A stretch of DNA of 64,000 nucleotides from NCBI GenBank assembly GCA_025201765.1, contig MU623368.1, positions 186,001-250,000 on the forward strand, given 5' to 3'. The position numbers and the translations under genes are program-made. Below, piece after piece: positions 33,472-45,100 of this stretch (the first letter of the stretch is position 1; every line of letters begins with the position of its first letter). The notes beneath the pieces are model-generated. The model saw only the letters and a list, made by a program, of their open reading frames with translations. It was not told the DNA's origin and made no database searches. The DNA comes from Daldinia sp. FL1419. Taxonomy: Eukaryota; Ascomycota; Sordariomycetes; Xylariales; Hypoxylaceae.

Positions 33472-34351
33472 ATGGTCAATATGCCGACCGCCGTTGTAAC
33501 GGGGGCCAATTCTGGCATCGGAAATGCTTTTGCTCAAGTCCTTATTCGAGAGGTATTGTTTATAGTTTCTATTACCCAGAACATCACCAAAACTCCCAAG
33601 AAACGGGCTATAATACACTTTATAAACAGTTATCCATAATCTCAGCCAAAATCTCTTCTCAGCCAAGATCTCTTCTCGGCCAACATCTCTTCTCAGCCAA
33701 AAATCTCTTCTCAGCCAAAAATCTAACAATGCTTAGGGCTATGATGTCACCGCCGTCGACATCAACGTAGGGGAAGGACTCGAGGCACTTTCGTGCAAGA
33801 CAATGCAGTTCGATGTCACTTCCCCGGAGTCGATCAGGTCTTGTGTTGCATCGTACGGCGATGGCCCGCTCGATCTTCTCCTGAATGTCGCGGGCATCAT
33901 GGTGCACCCGGACGAAGACAGTCTCACGACAGTGTCCCTAGAAACTCTAACCAAAAGCTTCAAAATCAATACCTTCGGGCCGCTGCTTGTGGCGCAAGCG
34001 TTCCTGCCGAACCTGCTCAAGTCAGAGAAGCCTAAGATCGGGGTCGTGACGAGCCGGTTCGGGAGCATCGCGGATAATAGCTCGGGGGGGTCGTACGCGT
34101 ACCGCGCGAGTAAGAGTGCGGTGAATAGCGTGTTTAAGAACCTGGCGGTCGATTTAAAGGGGCAGGGGGTTGTGGTTGTGATTATGCACCCGGGGATAGT
34201 AAGGACGCCGATGACGAGCATGTTGCGGGAGATACCGGGCTCGGTGGGGCCGATGGAGGCTGCGGAGGAGTTGTGGGTTGTCGTTAAAGGGAAGGGACTT
34301 GATGAGACGGGACGGTTTTGGCATAGGAACGGGCTCGAGCTGCCGTGGTAG
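33472..34351 (+). CDS. Small short-chain dehydrogenase/reductase
   Basis: Two exons, 33472-33552 and 33737-34351, giving 231 residues. TGANSGIG (T10-G17) is the dinucleotide-binding motif, NVAGI replaces the usual NNAG, and Y149-x3-K153 in AYRASK is the catalytic pair, with Ser in VTSRFGSIAD. The PGIVRTPM segment is the usual loop after the catalytic helix. The layout resembles C-factor/sniffer-like fungal SDRs. The substrate is unknown; its position 0.45 kb behind a polyol dehydrogenase on the same strand could mean a shared pathway, but this is weak evidence. Its only intron is long for the window (184 nt) and is filled by a minisatellite. A second minisatellite follows the stop codon. Confidence 0.85.
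33640..33723. repeat. Minisatellite inside the SDR intron
   Basis: About four to five copies of a 16-18 nt unit (consensus tctcttctcagccaaaa) lie in the second half of the intron, ending about 13 nt before the acceptor. Copies differ by single bases (agccaag, ggccaac, agccaaaa). Each unit carries a CAG that could compete as an acceptor. Confidence 0.9.
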
Positions 34352-34371
34352 ATTATAGGGCTGGGTATTGG

Positions 34372-34570
34372 GAGTTTGAGAGGAGGAAAGTGTTGGTGGA
34401 AGTTATGGAGGAGGGTTTGAAGAGGAGGAAAGTGCTGATGGAAACTGTATAGGAGTGGAAGAGGAGGAAAGTGTTGGTGGAAACTATATAGGAGTTTGAG
34501 AGGAGGAAAGTGTTGGTGGAAGTTATGGAGGAGTGGAAGAGGAGGAAAGTGCTGTTGGAAGCTTGAAGGA
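34372..34570. repeat. Minisatellite of 38-42 nt units after the SDR stop
   Basis: Five tandem units contain the core gaggaggaaagtgytgrtgga. Units 1 and 4 appear identical over 39 nt, while units 2, 3 and 5 are variants. The array begins about 20 nt after the stop codon, so at least part of it should be transcribed as 3' UTR. A G-run and AT-rich tract follow (34583-34627). Confidence 0.9.
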
Positions 34571-35670
34571 GGAGTTATGAGGATGGGGGGGGGGGGAGGG
34601 TGTTGTTTTTATTATTTTATTTTATTATGCCCGAACTTTTTCATGACGCTCATAGAGAGAGCGTGATCGCTGCTCTCTCTAGTCTCGTATCCAGGAGTGT
34701 CGGGCCGTGCAAAAGCCGAATACACGTTGGCTAGGTGGGTTAGGGACCACCGAGCTGTGCGTAGGAGCGGATATTCGGTACCAGAGAAGTTACCGAGAAG
34801 TAAGTAGGAGTAGAAATACGTGAATGGACGGAAGAACTTGAGCGAGGATTCACGAAGGAATCCTCCGGCGTAGGCGCGAAGAGCTAACCACAATGTTCGC
34901 TTCATATTGTGTCGAGTCGGGGAGAGGAACAATTTCTGATGTTGTAGCTCCTCTTGCAGGCGTATACCTTCTTTAACTGTTCCTTAACCTGAGGTATGTA
35001 GGCGGAATCAAACGGACAAATCCTGATCCAAGTGCAGTTGGTCAGTTGATCGTCCATGTAAGAACTGTTTGAGAACCACCACGGTACGCGTGTAACTGTC
35101 TTTTACTCTCGACGCAAGACGGTCGCCGAGATGCGACAAACTCGATTATTGAAGACTTGACAGTGCTTCTTATCCTGAATTATTGATTCTAAATCATCTA
35201 CTGGAAGGCCCCAATCAATGGTGATGATTCCTGTTCGATGGTCGAAGGCACCGAGGATCCGGAGGACCAGTCTGTGTTAAAGATATATTATCGGATGAAC
35301 TGAGGCTGGCAAAGTCTTAGAACCGATGTGATGGTTCTTTCAACTAAGCCAGAGCCGGCAAGGAGGCCGATAACGAAGCCATAGAGACCTGGGGAGCCAG
35401 TTACAGCGAAGTCAATCATCGCCATCATCTTGAGGGAATCTTTAAATCTACTCGGAATCTTCAAATGACCAGAAGTCATGAACCCAGATTAATGGACCGG
35501 GTATCATGATCTTCTTGGGAAAGCCGTGATTGCTGGCAATACACCTAGGTATGTATTATATTATTATAATAGCGCCCCCGTGGCAAATGCTCAAGCCCAG
35601 GCACCATCGATTGTACGATGACTTGGCCGTAGGGTAAGGATTAGGCGTCTCATCTTTGATGCCGTGATAA
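34571..35670. other. Gene-poor DNA before the 160-bp repeats
   Basis: Minus-strand frames at 34612-34932 (106 codons) and 35288-35479 (63 codons) show no recognisable family. They could be remnants of a decayed gene or repeat element. No transposase, reverse-transcriptase or terminal-repeat signature was seen. Confidence 0.4.
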
Positions 35671-36150
35671 TGAATGTGTGCTATCATTCCGTGACGGTTG
35701 ATAGCACCATCATGGTAGATGCCATAGGCGCAACTATTTTTGGTGTCGGCCTGCTAAGAAGCCGTATTGGGCCGATGTTTCTTTTTTTAAGATATGTGGG
35801 AGCTAATATTATGCCACCCATCCTCCACCATGAATGTGGGCTATCATACCATGACGGTTGATAGTACCATCATAGTAGATGCCATAGGCGCGACTATCTT
35901 TGGTATCGGCCTACTAAGAAGCCATATTCGGCCGATGTTTCTTAGATATGTGAGAGCTTATATTATGCCGCTCGTTCTTCACCGCAATAATGAATGTGGG
36001 CTATCATTCCATGACGGTTGATAGTACCATCATGGAAGATGCCATAGGCGCGACTTTCTTTGGTGTCGGCCTACTAAGAAGCCATATTCGGCCAATGCTT
36101 CTTAGATATGTGAGAGCTTATATTATGCTGCTCGTTCTTCACGGCCGTGC
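35671..36150. repeat. Three tandem 160-bp units
   Basis: Units begin with tgaatgtgkgctatcat at 35671, 35831 and 35991, a spacing of exactly 160 bases. Each unit contains acggttgatagyaccatcat, ggcctactaagaagcc and ttatattatgccgctcg. Units 2 and 3 are the most alike and unit 1 is more diverged. Short open frames run through each unit but look incidental. Confidence 0.92.
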
Positions 36151-36860
36151 GGCAATAGGTTCTCCGCACCGGCCGGCATCGTGCTTTTTTGATATATGGG
36201 AGCTTATGTTATGCCGCTCGTTCTTCGTTACCGCGCGGCAATAGGTTCTCCGCGGGTATTATATTATTATGCACAAGTTCCCCTTAAAAGGCTTCTAGCA
36301 CGGGGTTCCATCCTGCCTCTTCATGTGGCCACCTATGTGCGAGCTAATATTGGGACACCCATTTTCGCGGCAATTCGGTTCTCCGCACCCGAACGCATCT
36401 GTGGGCAGGATAGTCATGGGGCTGTTAAATGGTTGATTAGGTATTTATTATGATTATTTCATTGTTAATCATGGTGGTTCCTGTTGCTGCTTTGATAGCT
36501 TCATAGAGCCACTTATATGGGAGCTTATATTGGGACACCCATTTTTGTAGCAATTGGGCTCTCCGCACTTGAACTTGCCGTTGTCGAGGACATATCCTCA
36601 CGCAGTGGGCCAGTTTCCATAGGTTCGGAAACGGCAGCGCGTGTCCGTCGTAGTATTCGTCGTCAAATTGGCAAAGGACAACGCAAGGTATTATTGTACT
36701 GCAGCAGCCGTTCGTGGAACAGCTACTATTCACGTTTTGATAATAACATAAAATTCTCGGGGGCAGTATTATTACACCAAGCCATTTGATGGCCGACAGG
36801 CTTGGGCTCGATGATGTCGGCCTGCTGGTAAGCCGAATTCGGCCGATGCTTTTTTGGTGG
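36120..36860. repeat. Degenerate repeat mosaic related to the 160-bp units
   Basis: Pieces of the preceding unit recur in new combinations. A gcggcaataggttctccgc block occurs twice (about 36150 and 36235). A gagctwatattgggacaccc block followed by ctctccgcac occurs at about 36340 and 36521. A ggcctgctggtaagccgaattcggccgatg version of the 160-bp core occurs near 36820. The arrangement suggests repeated duplication and decay. Confidence 0.75.
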
Positions 36861-38786
36861 TATCCATGCTAATAACGGGAATTGGTATGATTTAAGAGAT
36901 AGATTAACCATCTGACTATACGGGGCCATGTCCCGGACGACGGAAAGTTTATGTCGACAGGTTGTTTGATAGTCGGGGCTTGAGCTTGGCCGGCGTGGGC
37001 AGCCAGTAGCCCAGAGGCCACACGCCACACTACTTCTTCGGGAGCGGCGTTAGAGATGGTGGTGTAGCTGCTATCATTCCCTCTTCTTTTCCTCCAATAT
37101 TGATGTAAAGAGAGGAGGGCGAGAAGGAATATTAAAATAGTCCTTCATGAACGCCCAGGCAATGACCTTATGGTCGTCAGGGTGGTATTATTTCCTTTAT
37201 AAATTATAGTTGTGTTGCCCGTTTAACCCAGTAGGCATCACAATATGTCTCTGCTCAGGGCACACCCATATCCAGCCCCGCCAATTCCAGTCGGGGTTTT
37301 GGAAGGAGGAGGATTTTGAATCTCGGCCGAAAAGTGATTGAGAAGTGAAGTATGTTCTGATTATTAATATAGGATATGATAATAATGCCCTTCAGTGACC
37401 GTATAGGATGGTCAGACTCCACGGTGAATTCTCTGGTAGCGACACCAGGCCGCCTATAAGGCCAGCCCATTTGGCGACAGAGACCAGTCGAACATCAGCC
37501 CATGACGTCAAAGTCTGAACCGGAAATAGAGATAGAGGTATTGGATGTAGAAGTAGTCAGACCCCGAGGTTGGCTTTGGCCGGAAGTCGTGGTGTCGGTG
37601 ATAAATTCTTAGAGAGGACCCCCAGGTGTCGAATACTAGAGAAGCTCTGTATAGTATAACAGCCCCAGAGGATGACGTTTCCGTAAATAGCGTCAGTTCC
37701 GAATCATATAGGTGGAAATGACTGGGACTCTTAAATGTCTTCTGACAGTGAGCCATCTACCAAATCAAAGGGGTAGTATTCTGTATGAGAACCCACTCGA
37801 AATGTGTGCTCGAGGAGACTTGTTTTCCTCGACCCCGGAACATTTTCTCACGGGCCATAGCCCGCGTGTTCCAGCCGTAGTCGGACGGCGACGTATACAC
37901 ATATCTTCTCACACCCAAAAATACACCCCCATGAAGCTTCTAAAGCGGGAGCAACGCGTCTATGAGGGAGTTGAACACGGAATATGAGTGGTCAACGCGG
38001 CTTGCCCCCACTTTAGAAGCTTCATGGGATTGCGTCTACGGGGCAACCAATGAATGAACTTGTAACTCCACCTTGATTGCTGGTGAGTTTAGTTCCGCTC
38101 AGGATCCTTAGACTTATTCGGAGCAACACATTTCCTCTCTTGACGTTGAGAGTTGAAATGAAGGTCACGAGGACCATTGGTTCGGTCTATCCCTTCTGCC
38201 AGAATGTATCCACTGACTTCGCTCCGACATGTGGAAGGTTACATGGCACATGACTGGGCTCTCTTGGGTAACTTGCGCTGCTATAAGAGTGTTAGTTAAC
38301 ACTTCTTTAAAGGAGCACAAGGACTAAGATAAATAGCCACTCGCACATGCTTGAATATAAGAATATATCGACCAAGCCGAAATAGTTCTTCCGTGGCGAG
38401 AAAATAAGTAAGGGAATAGATTTTGGAATGAAACTTACAAGGTGGGTTTACTGTAGTTATATTGTATAAGACGGAGGGTATCAGGAGGTCGCCTCCAGAG
38501 CCAAATGGTTCGGCTAAGGGGCAGTATGTTAAGCACCCAACCAGGCATCCCTGTTTCATCATGCTTTGGATCATAATGATGGGATATCATCTGGTGTGAG
38601 TTGTGTCGACCAACTCAAACAGCAACCTATGTAGAAGAGAATGTTAGCCCTGATACTCGCCACTATTGAGAAGAGTGAGAGAAGATATGAAACTTACAAG
38701 CTACAAGCCCAGCTGGTAGTTAAAAACAATCGGCGCTTCCAAATAGGTAAAAGACTCGAGGATATGCTAAGGCATATCTCAAGTGT
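36861..38786. other. Gene-poor DNA with an inverted repeat
   Basis: Short frames (36726-37028, 37255-37470, 37712-37987, 38296-38574) have no recognisable product. The clearest structure is the inverted repeat described separately at 37928-38028. The region may be decayed mobile DNA, but no coding signature supports that directly. Confidence 0.4.
37928..38028. repeat. Inverted repeat with perfect 18-bp arms
   Basis: CCCATGAAGCTTCTAAAG at 37928-37945 is the exact reverse complement of 38011-38028. The intervening segment is 65 nt. Similarity continues imperfectly for roughly 15 more bases toward the loop side. A diverged copy of one arm (cccactttagaagcagcatgag) occurs near 39696. Confidence 0.88.
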
Positions 38787-38895
38787 CGCCGATAGAATTT
38801 CTATTTTTTAGTTAATACTTTGGTCCAGCGGCGACAATAAATAGAAAGAGCATTGACGACAAAAAAAAAAAAAAAGAAGGCGCCGACAACAAAAT

Positions 38896-38928
<33 letters not shown>

Positions 38929-39085
38929 CATCAGCGACAAATTAGTATCTGGGCCCATCGGCGACAGTAAATACCTGGAAAGAAAACATCGCCGACAAGT
39001 AATTATCGCCACCAAGTTAGTATCCGAGCCCATCGGCGACAGTAGATAGATAAAGAAAGTAATTATCGCCGACAGGTAAACAAGG
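38787..39085. repeat. Interspersed GGCGACA/CGCCGACA repeats with a T15A15 palindrome
   Basis: The block cccatcggcgacagtaratas and tcgccgacaagtaattatcgcc recur. The longest pair starts at about 38941 and 39019 (period about 78). A run of 15 T followed directly by 15 A (38897-38926) forms a perfect palindrome, and a second A-run lies near 38861-38875. Confidence 0.85.
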
Positions 39086-39880
39086 GAAAGGGATGTATTG
39101 ATGATAAACTCTGATGATCAACTTACGTCTTTATATTTATGTGGGATAGTCAAGGTGTGTTAAGACACATTATGTTGTAGTGCTATGTTGATTCATTGAT
39201 GAGTACCTTGGTTGGTAGGTTGGTTTGATTATTTTATGGTGAAGGGAAGAAGATGATTTTATGATGAAGAGAGTGAAGAATGTTGTTGTGTGATGAAGAG
39301 AGGAAAGAAGAATTTGGTTCCCTCGGGGGAGAGAGGGAAATATTTATACTGCTCCGGCGGGCGGTAAGCAAGGCAGAAACCTGGCAGAAACCTAGGCAGA
39401 AACTTAGGCGCCGACGAGGTTGGTGATAAGAAGAAAATTTTTTTAACCTGCAGCTGCATACTGCATACAGCAAACACGCCCCTCGAGGTGACTCATGCAG
39501 GAAAATACACTATTCTAGTGAAAACTCTTCGAAAAATGCTGTAGGAGTACCTTTTCGGCACGGTCCTTATCTGCAAAGTCCCCCTTCTCCTGCCCCTCCG
39601 GGTTGTTCTAGAGTCAGAACCAAAGTTCGAAGTCAGCAAACCTGCATTAGTGTTATCTGTACCAGTGTTGATTCAAAGTCAATAAATGTAGAAATCCCAC
39701 TTTAGAAGCAGCATGAGGTACTTTTCTGATACATTCAAACAAAAGATACGTTGTTTGCACGGTTCTCACTTGGGGAGGCTGGTCATGCCTTCAGGTACAT
39801 ATTCAGGTGACAAGTACCTACCAAAATATAATGAACCGTAAATAATAATTTTAGGGTACCCGTGTAGTCGATTTGAGGAG
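39086..39880. other. Intergenic spacer between the GGCGACA repeats and the CCTAGGTA field
   Basis: Frames at 39234-39477 are overlapping shadows in a GAAGA-rich stretch. No gene or RNA was recognised. Confidence 0.35.
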
Positions 39881-41620
39881 ACTACCTAGGTCGTACCTTT
39901 CGAGACGTCGTCTCATATTCTACCTAACTAGGTAGATAGGTACCTACGTATGTGAAGCTGCTGAAGACTCACGGTAGTGTATTTCTGTAGCTATGGAGAT
40001 ACCCCCTACACCTACCTACCTCCTAGGTACCTATCTTACAACCCTTTTATGGAAACCTTCAATCTGTAGAAATCAAGCATTTTTACCCGGCTCTGTTACT
40101 AATGTATAGTTGGTGAGTAGGTAACCTAACGTGTCTGGCAGTGGGTGCAGCTCCTGACCTAGGTAGGTGCCTAGGAAACTGATATTGGGAGAATTACGAA
40201 GACGACTTCTTGAACGTTGAAATACCATCAAAGATAGGCAGTCTAGATGTAATACTAGATGTTACTAGAGATGCTACTCTATATAGTCTGTATATACCTG
40301 CTTGTCTATGATTGGTGCAGATATTAGACGCCAGTTCGTCCTACAACTTTACCATGCTCATGATTCTGTCTAATACAAGATATATGGGTACTTAGGCAAT
40401 AAAACCAAGGAGTAATTATCGAGTCTTTTAACTTATTATCTTGAGTACTAAAAAGAACTACTGTCGAAAATATATATTTACTTAGGGTTCATTATATGTA
40501 CCTATGTAGTACTCTTTATAAGTTGCTTTCAAGGTACCTGGTATTTAAAAGAAACTTTACAACAACTGGGCATGAAATAGATATAGTTACATAATACCTA
40601 TTAAATAATTGAGAATACTTTATAATAGGGGTACGAATTTACTACATAGCAATAATACTTCAGTGGGTTGCCAGGTGCCTGCGTAGTTACCTAGGTAGGT
40701 AGGTAACTTGTCGTTATAAATTACAACGAAATACTGTGCCGAAATTACCCAAGTACGTTCTAACTGCCTAACCTAGGTACCTACCTACATATGAAAAGAG
40801 AAAAGAACAGATGTACTAAATTAGTTTTATCATACACTCACAACTGCGGGATGTTTTGGAACGTTAGTCCTTTAACATGTGACCGTGTAAACAGTTAGAA
40901 ATTTGGTTGGTCAGCAACTAAATCTAATAAATCAATGCTGGGTATGCTACTTGGTGAATCGAAATAATCCTTTCTCGTATATAGTGCAACTTGTGCAACG
41001 TGCAGAATCGTCTACAACATAGAATAAGGTATGAAGTCGTAATTGCAGTTGAAAGTTGTAATTACGATATGCTTGTACGTTCATTTTGCGTTTGGCATGT
41101 GCTGCAGAAAAAAACGTTTTTCTAAATTGCCATGCTTCCAGGTCACCCCTGCTGGTTCATGTACAAAGTTCGATGAAGACCTTTAGGATACGAAGTTACC
41201 TAACCTAGTAGTTACCTATGGAAACGAAGCACATACCTACCTAGGTATGTAAACCCCATGTAGCACCTGCCGTAGACTACCGCTAGGAAGGTACCTCATT
41301 ATGTCGTGCAACACGACATGATGGATCTACCTATGGGATGCTTGCGGAGACTGGCGCACTTTGGGGAGCAGGGGGTAGGCGGTACGCTAACAGGCTAGAA
41401 TTGTTAGGTAGGTAGGTAGGTATTGTACCTTCCAGGCTTTCAATGTTCTAAAGGGGTTTCTCGGGAAGCGGCAAGAGCTATGTTTGGCTTATCCTGTTTC
41501 ATACTAGGTTACCTAGGGTAAGTGCGGTACGCTTAAAAGTTAAAGGTATCTACATGACCTAATAGGTACCTAAAGTACATATCCAGCGAGTTGGATGCCT
41601 GAGGTACATATGTACGTCGA
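39881..41620. repeat. Field of CCTAGGTA/TACCTA palindromic motifs in AT-rich DNA
   Basis: Motifs such as tacctaggta, ggtaggtaggtag and cctaggtacc occur at about 39885, 39925, 40010, 40145, 40690, 40770, 41237, 41405 and 41555. Between them the DNA is AT-rich, without coding frames. The same motif occurs singly elsewhere in the window (for example 28074 and 28108), but it is densest here. Confidence 0.75.
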
Positions 41621-42171
41621 GTGGGCAGAATGGAAAGTACACAGCTACCTCGAGTAAGGCCCTCCAATTTCCAAAACGGCGCGAACCTTTGGCCAAATTC
41701 AGCATCCGTCAACGAATTCCCAATCTTTCAATGTTCCCACTTCAGAGAGGATACGATTTACACTGCGACACTGCTACATTTTGCAGTGATCCCTAGGATC
41801 TATGTCTTCTCTAAATATTCTATGCGAGATATTGTCACAGACGGATCTTGTTGTACAGAACAAGTGTTGCGTCAGTGTTTGTGTTTGTTCCTGTCGAGGT
41901 TTACCTGGGTAGAGATTACCTTCATCGTCAAAACGATTCAATTGTTTTCTTTTTAAAAACCTCTTGCCACAATTCGCTCAAATTAGATTCTACTTCCCTT
42001 GTCTAGGTATCCTCTGGGGGAGAGTACCTTTTATTAGAACAAAAGGACTAAGTAGATGCAGAGATAACCCCCGTTCTTGCTGCTGGGTTTACCCAATCAT
42101 CGCAATTGCGAATTGCCTATCTACCTACCCAAGCTACCTAAAGCAAGTAGGTAAGCAAGCAAGAAAGCAGC

Positions 42172-45100
42172 ATGTCTCGTTCTAATCGGCCTTTGGGCCA
42201 TTATGACTTCCCTCCTCGTGATCCTTCTACGAACGAACAAATTCGTCGCCCCAGAGACAATTCGAGACGTCCCGAGTTTGAACCATCGAGACCTGTTCCA
42301 GTACAGATCGATTCAAGTTCCGACGACGACGATATACCTGTTAAGAAGCCGAATCGTCCCTCTCAACACTCGCGCTCAATGAGTCACCCGTTTCCCTCTC
42401 TTTTCTCGAGCAAAAAAAGGAAGAATGCCCGACCCGATGACGAATCCGGAAGCGGAGACCTTACCGTTGACATTGGCCCTAAACCCATACATCAACAGAA
42501 CATGGCTCCTAGAATGATACCGCGTGGACCAGCGGATTTTGCAACGGGGAATTGTATGACGTGCGCTAGTCTGGTTAGATGGCCTAAAGAGCTTCATATC
42601 TTCAGGTGTACCATTTGCTTAACGATAAATGATCTTAAACCATACGATTCTGGTGCTGGCCCTACGACTACGCAACCCGGCATCGGTGGTGCTTCGCCAC
42701 CAAACGAGACTGAGTTCGGCCCTCCACGACGGCCTTCGCAATGTCGTATGTTCTGTTGTCATGCCCCAGGATCATAATTTTTACTTACCATTGCAGCAAA
42801 TTCCATATCTCTCGATCGCACCAAGCATATCATCAAGCAGTGTTTGCATTCGTCGCTAGAAACTTATATATCGGAGCAGTCACGTTCAGAACGCGCCGGG
42901 GTTTGGCCTAGCCAATGTTTGTCACGCCCGCCTAACGAGCATTCTGCAAGGGTCGAGTTTCCAAGTAAGCAAGATGACTCGCTCGCTCCAGGTACGAGCC
43001 CGCCTAGCCGTGTCTATAATGCCGTGTTCGATGATTTCGCCGACCTTAATCTTGATCCAAGTCCATTAAATCGTAACGTATCTATGGCGAGGTCGTATTC
43101 TACGTCGTATCCTGACGTTAGGAGCTCAACTTTCCCTGTGACTAATCCCGTCGGTGAATGTCCAGACACTATGGTTCCGGATTTAGAGCCTAAGGCTGTG
43201 TTTAAGAAGTTGGAGGAATACTTAATATCATGCTTTAGTTCTTATTTATGTATCAACCATTCATTTGCTACTCGTCATATGAGCGCAAGCTCTAAACTTC
43301 CTCCTCAAGCTGTTAAGCAGCGAGCTCCCGAGGGTAGGAAGGAATCAGTTTGCGATGATACACCAATCTCGGAACTCGATCCTAAACTGTTACTTTTAGG
43401 CGATGTTGCGGAGAATGGCACATGGTGGACCGGGGGCCAAGAAGAGGTTTTGCCCTCCAAGATTCCGCCCCGACGGAAAGACGATATGCCTTCCATTGTA
43501 TCATCTAGATCTCCTCGAATCGACTGGGGTGCAGTCAGTGAATGGTATCGTGTGGTAGTCAATACTGCCCAACCTTGGCCAGATATATATGCGGGCATAC
43601 TTTCGCTTGATCCGTCTCGGGTACTAACTGATGCAAAGCTATCACAATTTGAAGCACTCGTTATCTCTGCTCAGGAGCATATACAGCAGGTTCTATTAAA
43701 GTGTACGGAGACACTCTTGAAACGGCCATATCGACTAATGAAAGAGCCCCAGGACGTTCGCTTCTTACTCTTGATGTTGGCAAATCCTCTTTTTGTGTCC
43801 GGGTTTAAACCATATAATGGCCAGTATCAGTATCTTAGCAAGGGGAAGGGAAAGAAAGCGGTCACGGGACAAGATGCAGCAGATTCCCAGACTAGGGTTT
43901 CTGGAAGGCACTCTGGAATTATCAAACGAATTCTTGGACTGCTAGCGAATTCGTCCGATGCATGCCACCATCATCTGATTACCTGGTTCTCTAGGTTTCC
44001 CGACAATCTCTTCCTTCAGACCAAAGACCTGATTGGCGGATTCATTACCTACAGATTGAACCATCAAAGCCAGAAGAGGGTGGGACCACGAATCGATGTA
44101 ACGGGCGGCTTGATCCCACAGATGTCCAATGCTCGCTCCAGTAACACAGCGGCATCACTTCATGCCGCTCTGGGATCTTCTAAGTCGAAAAAGCAGAAAC
44201 CGCCTGTCGAACCGGAACGCGCAGCATATACAGATGATTGGCAAATAAAAGCTGCCGCAAAAGTTATGGCTCTAGTATATTCGGCCAACAACTTGACACA
44301 CGTCCGCCGTACTGATAAATCTGGGGGACGTAGCTATGGGCATTTGATACCGTTAAGCGACTTTTACCATTCGCTGGTCGATGGCTTGGACTTCAAAGCC
44401 GACTTCGAGCTATGGGAATCGAGAAGAGGCCGTTTCACTTTTTGCCAATACCCATTCTTCCTCAGCATCTGGGCGAAGATACAGATATTGGAATTCGATG
44501 CCAAACGCCAGATGGCAGGGAAAGCAAGAGAAGCCTTCTTCGACAGCATTTTAACACATAGGAACTACGAGCAATATCTCAACCTAAACATCCGGCGGGA
44601 ATGCCTTGTGGAAGATAGCTTAAAGCAAGTTAGTGAAGTGGTTGGTACCGGTAGCGAGGAAATCAAGAAAGCACTACGTATAGAATTCAAAGGGGAGGAA
44701 GGCATTGATGGCGGGGGACTTCGGAAGGAATGGTTTTTACTTCTCGTGAGGGAAGTGTTTAATCCGGATCATGGTAAGTTATCTTACTCCATCCCGAGAA
44801 CTATATCTAACTTTTGAGTTGTAGGCCTCTTTGTTTACGACGAAGACTCTAATTTCTGCTACTTCAATCCGAATACTTTCGAGACGTCTGATCAATACTT
44901 TCTTGTCGGAGTAGTACTCGGATTGGCCATTTATAACTCAACTATATTAGATGTCGCATTTCCGCCTTTTGCTTTTCGAAAGCTGCTCGCCTCTGCTCCT
45001 CCCCCTACCCTTGGGACACCCGCGCACTCACGCCCGACAATGAGCTACACCCTCACCGATTTAGCTGAATTCCGCCCAGTACTCGCAAGGGGGCTACGCC

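Noticed and set aside
34372..36150. Possible CRISPR array
   Set aside because: Eukaryotic context, units directly adjacent with no unique spacers, and no cas-like genes; these are minisatellite and tandem satellite repeats.
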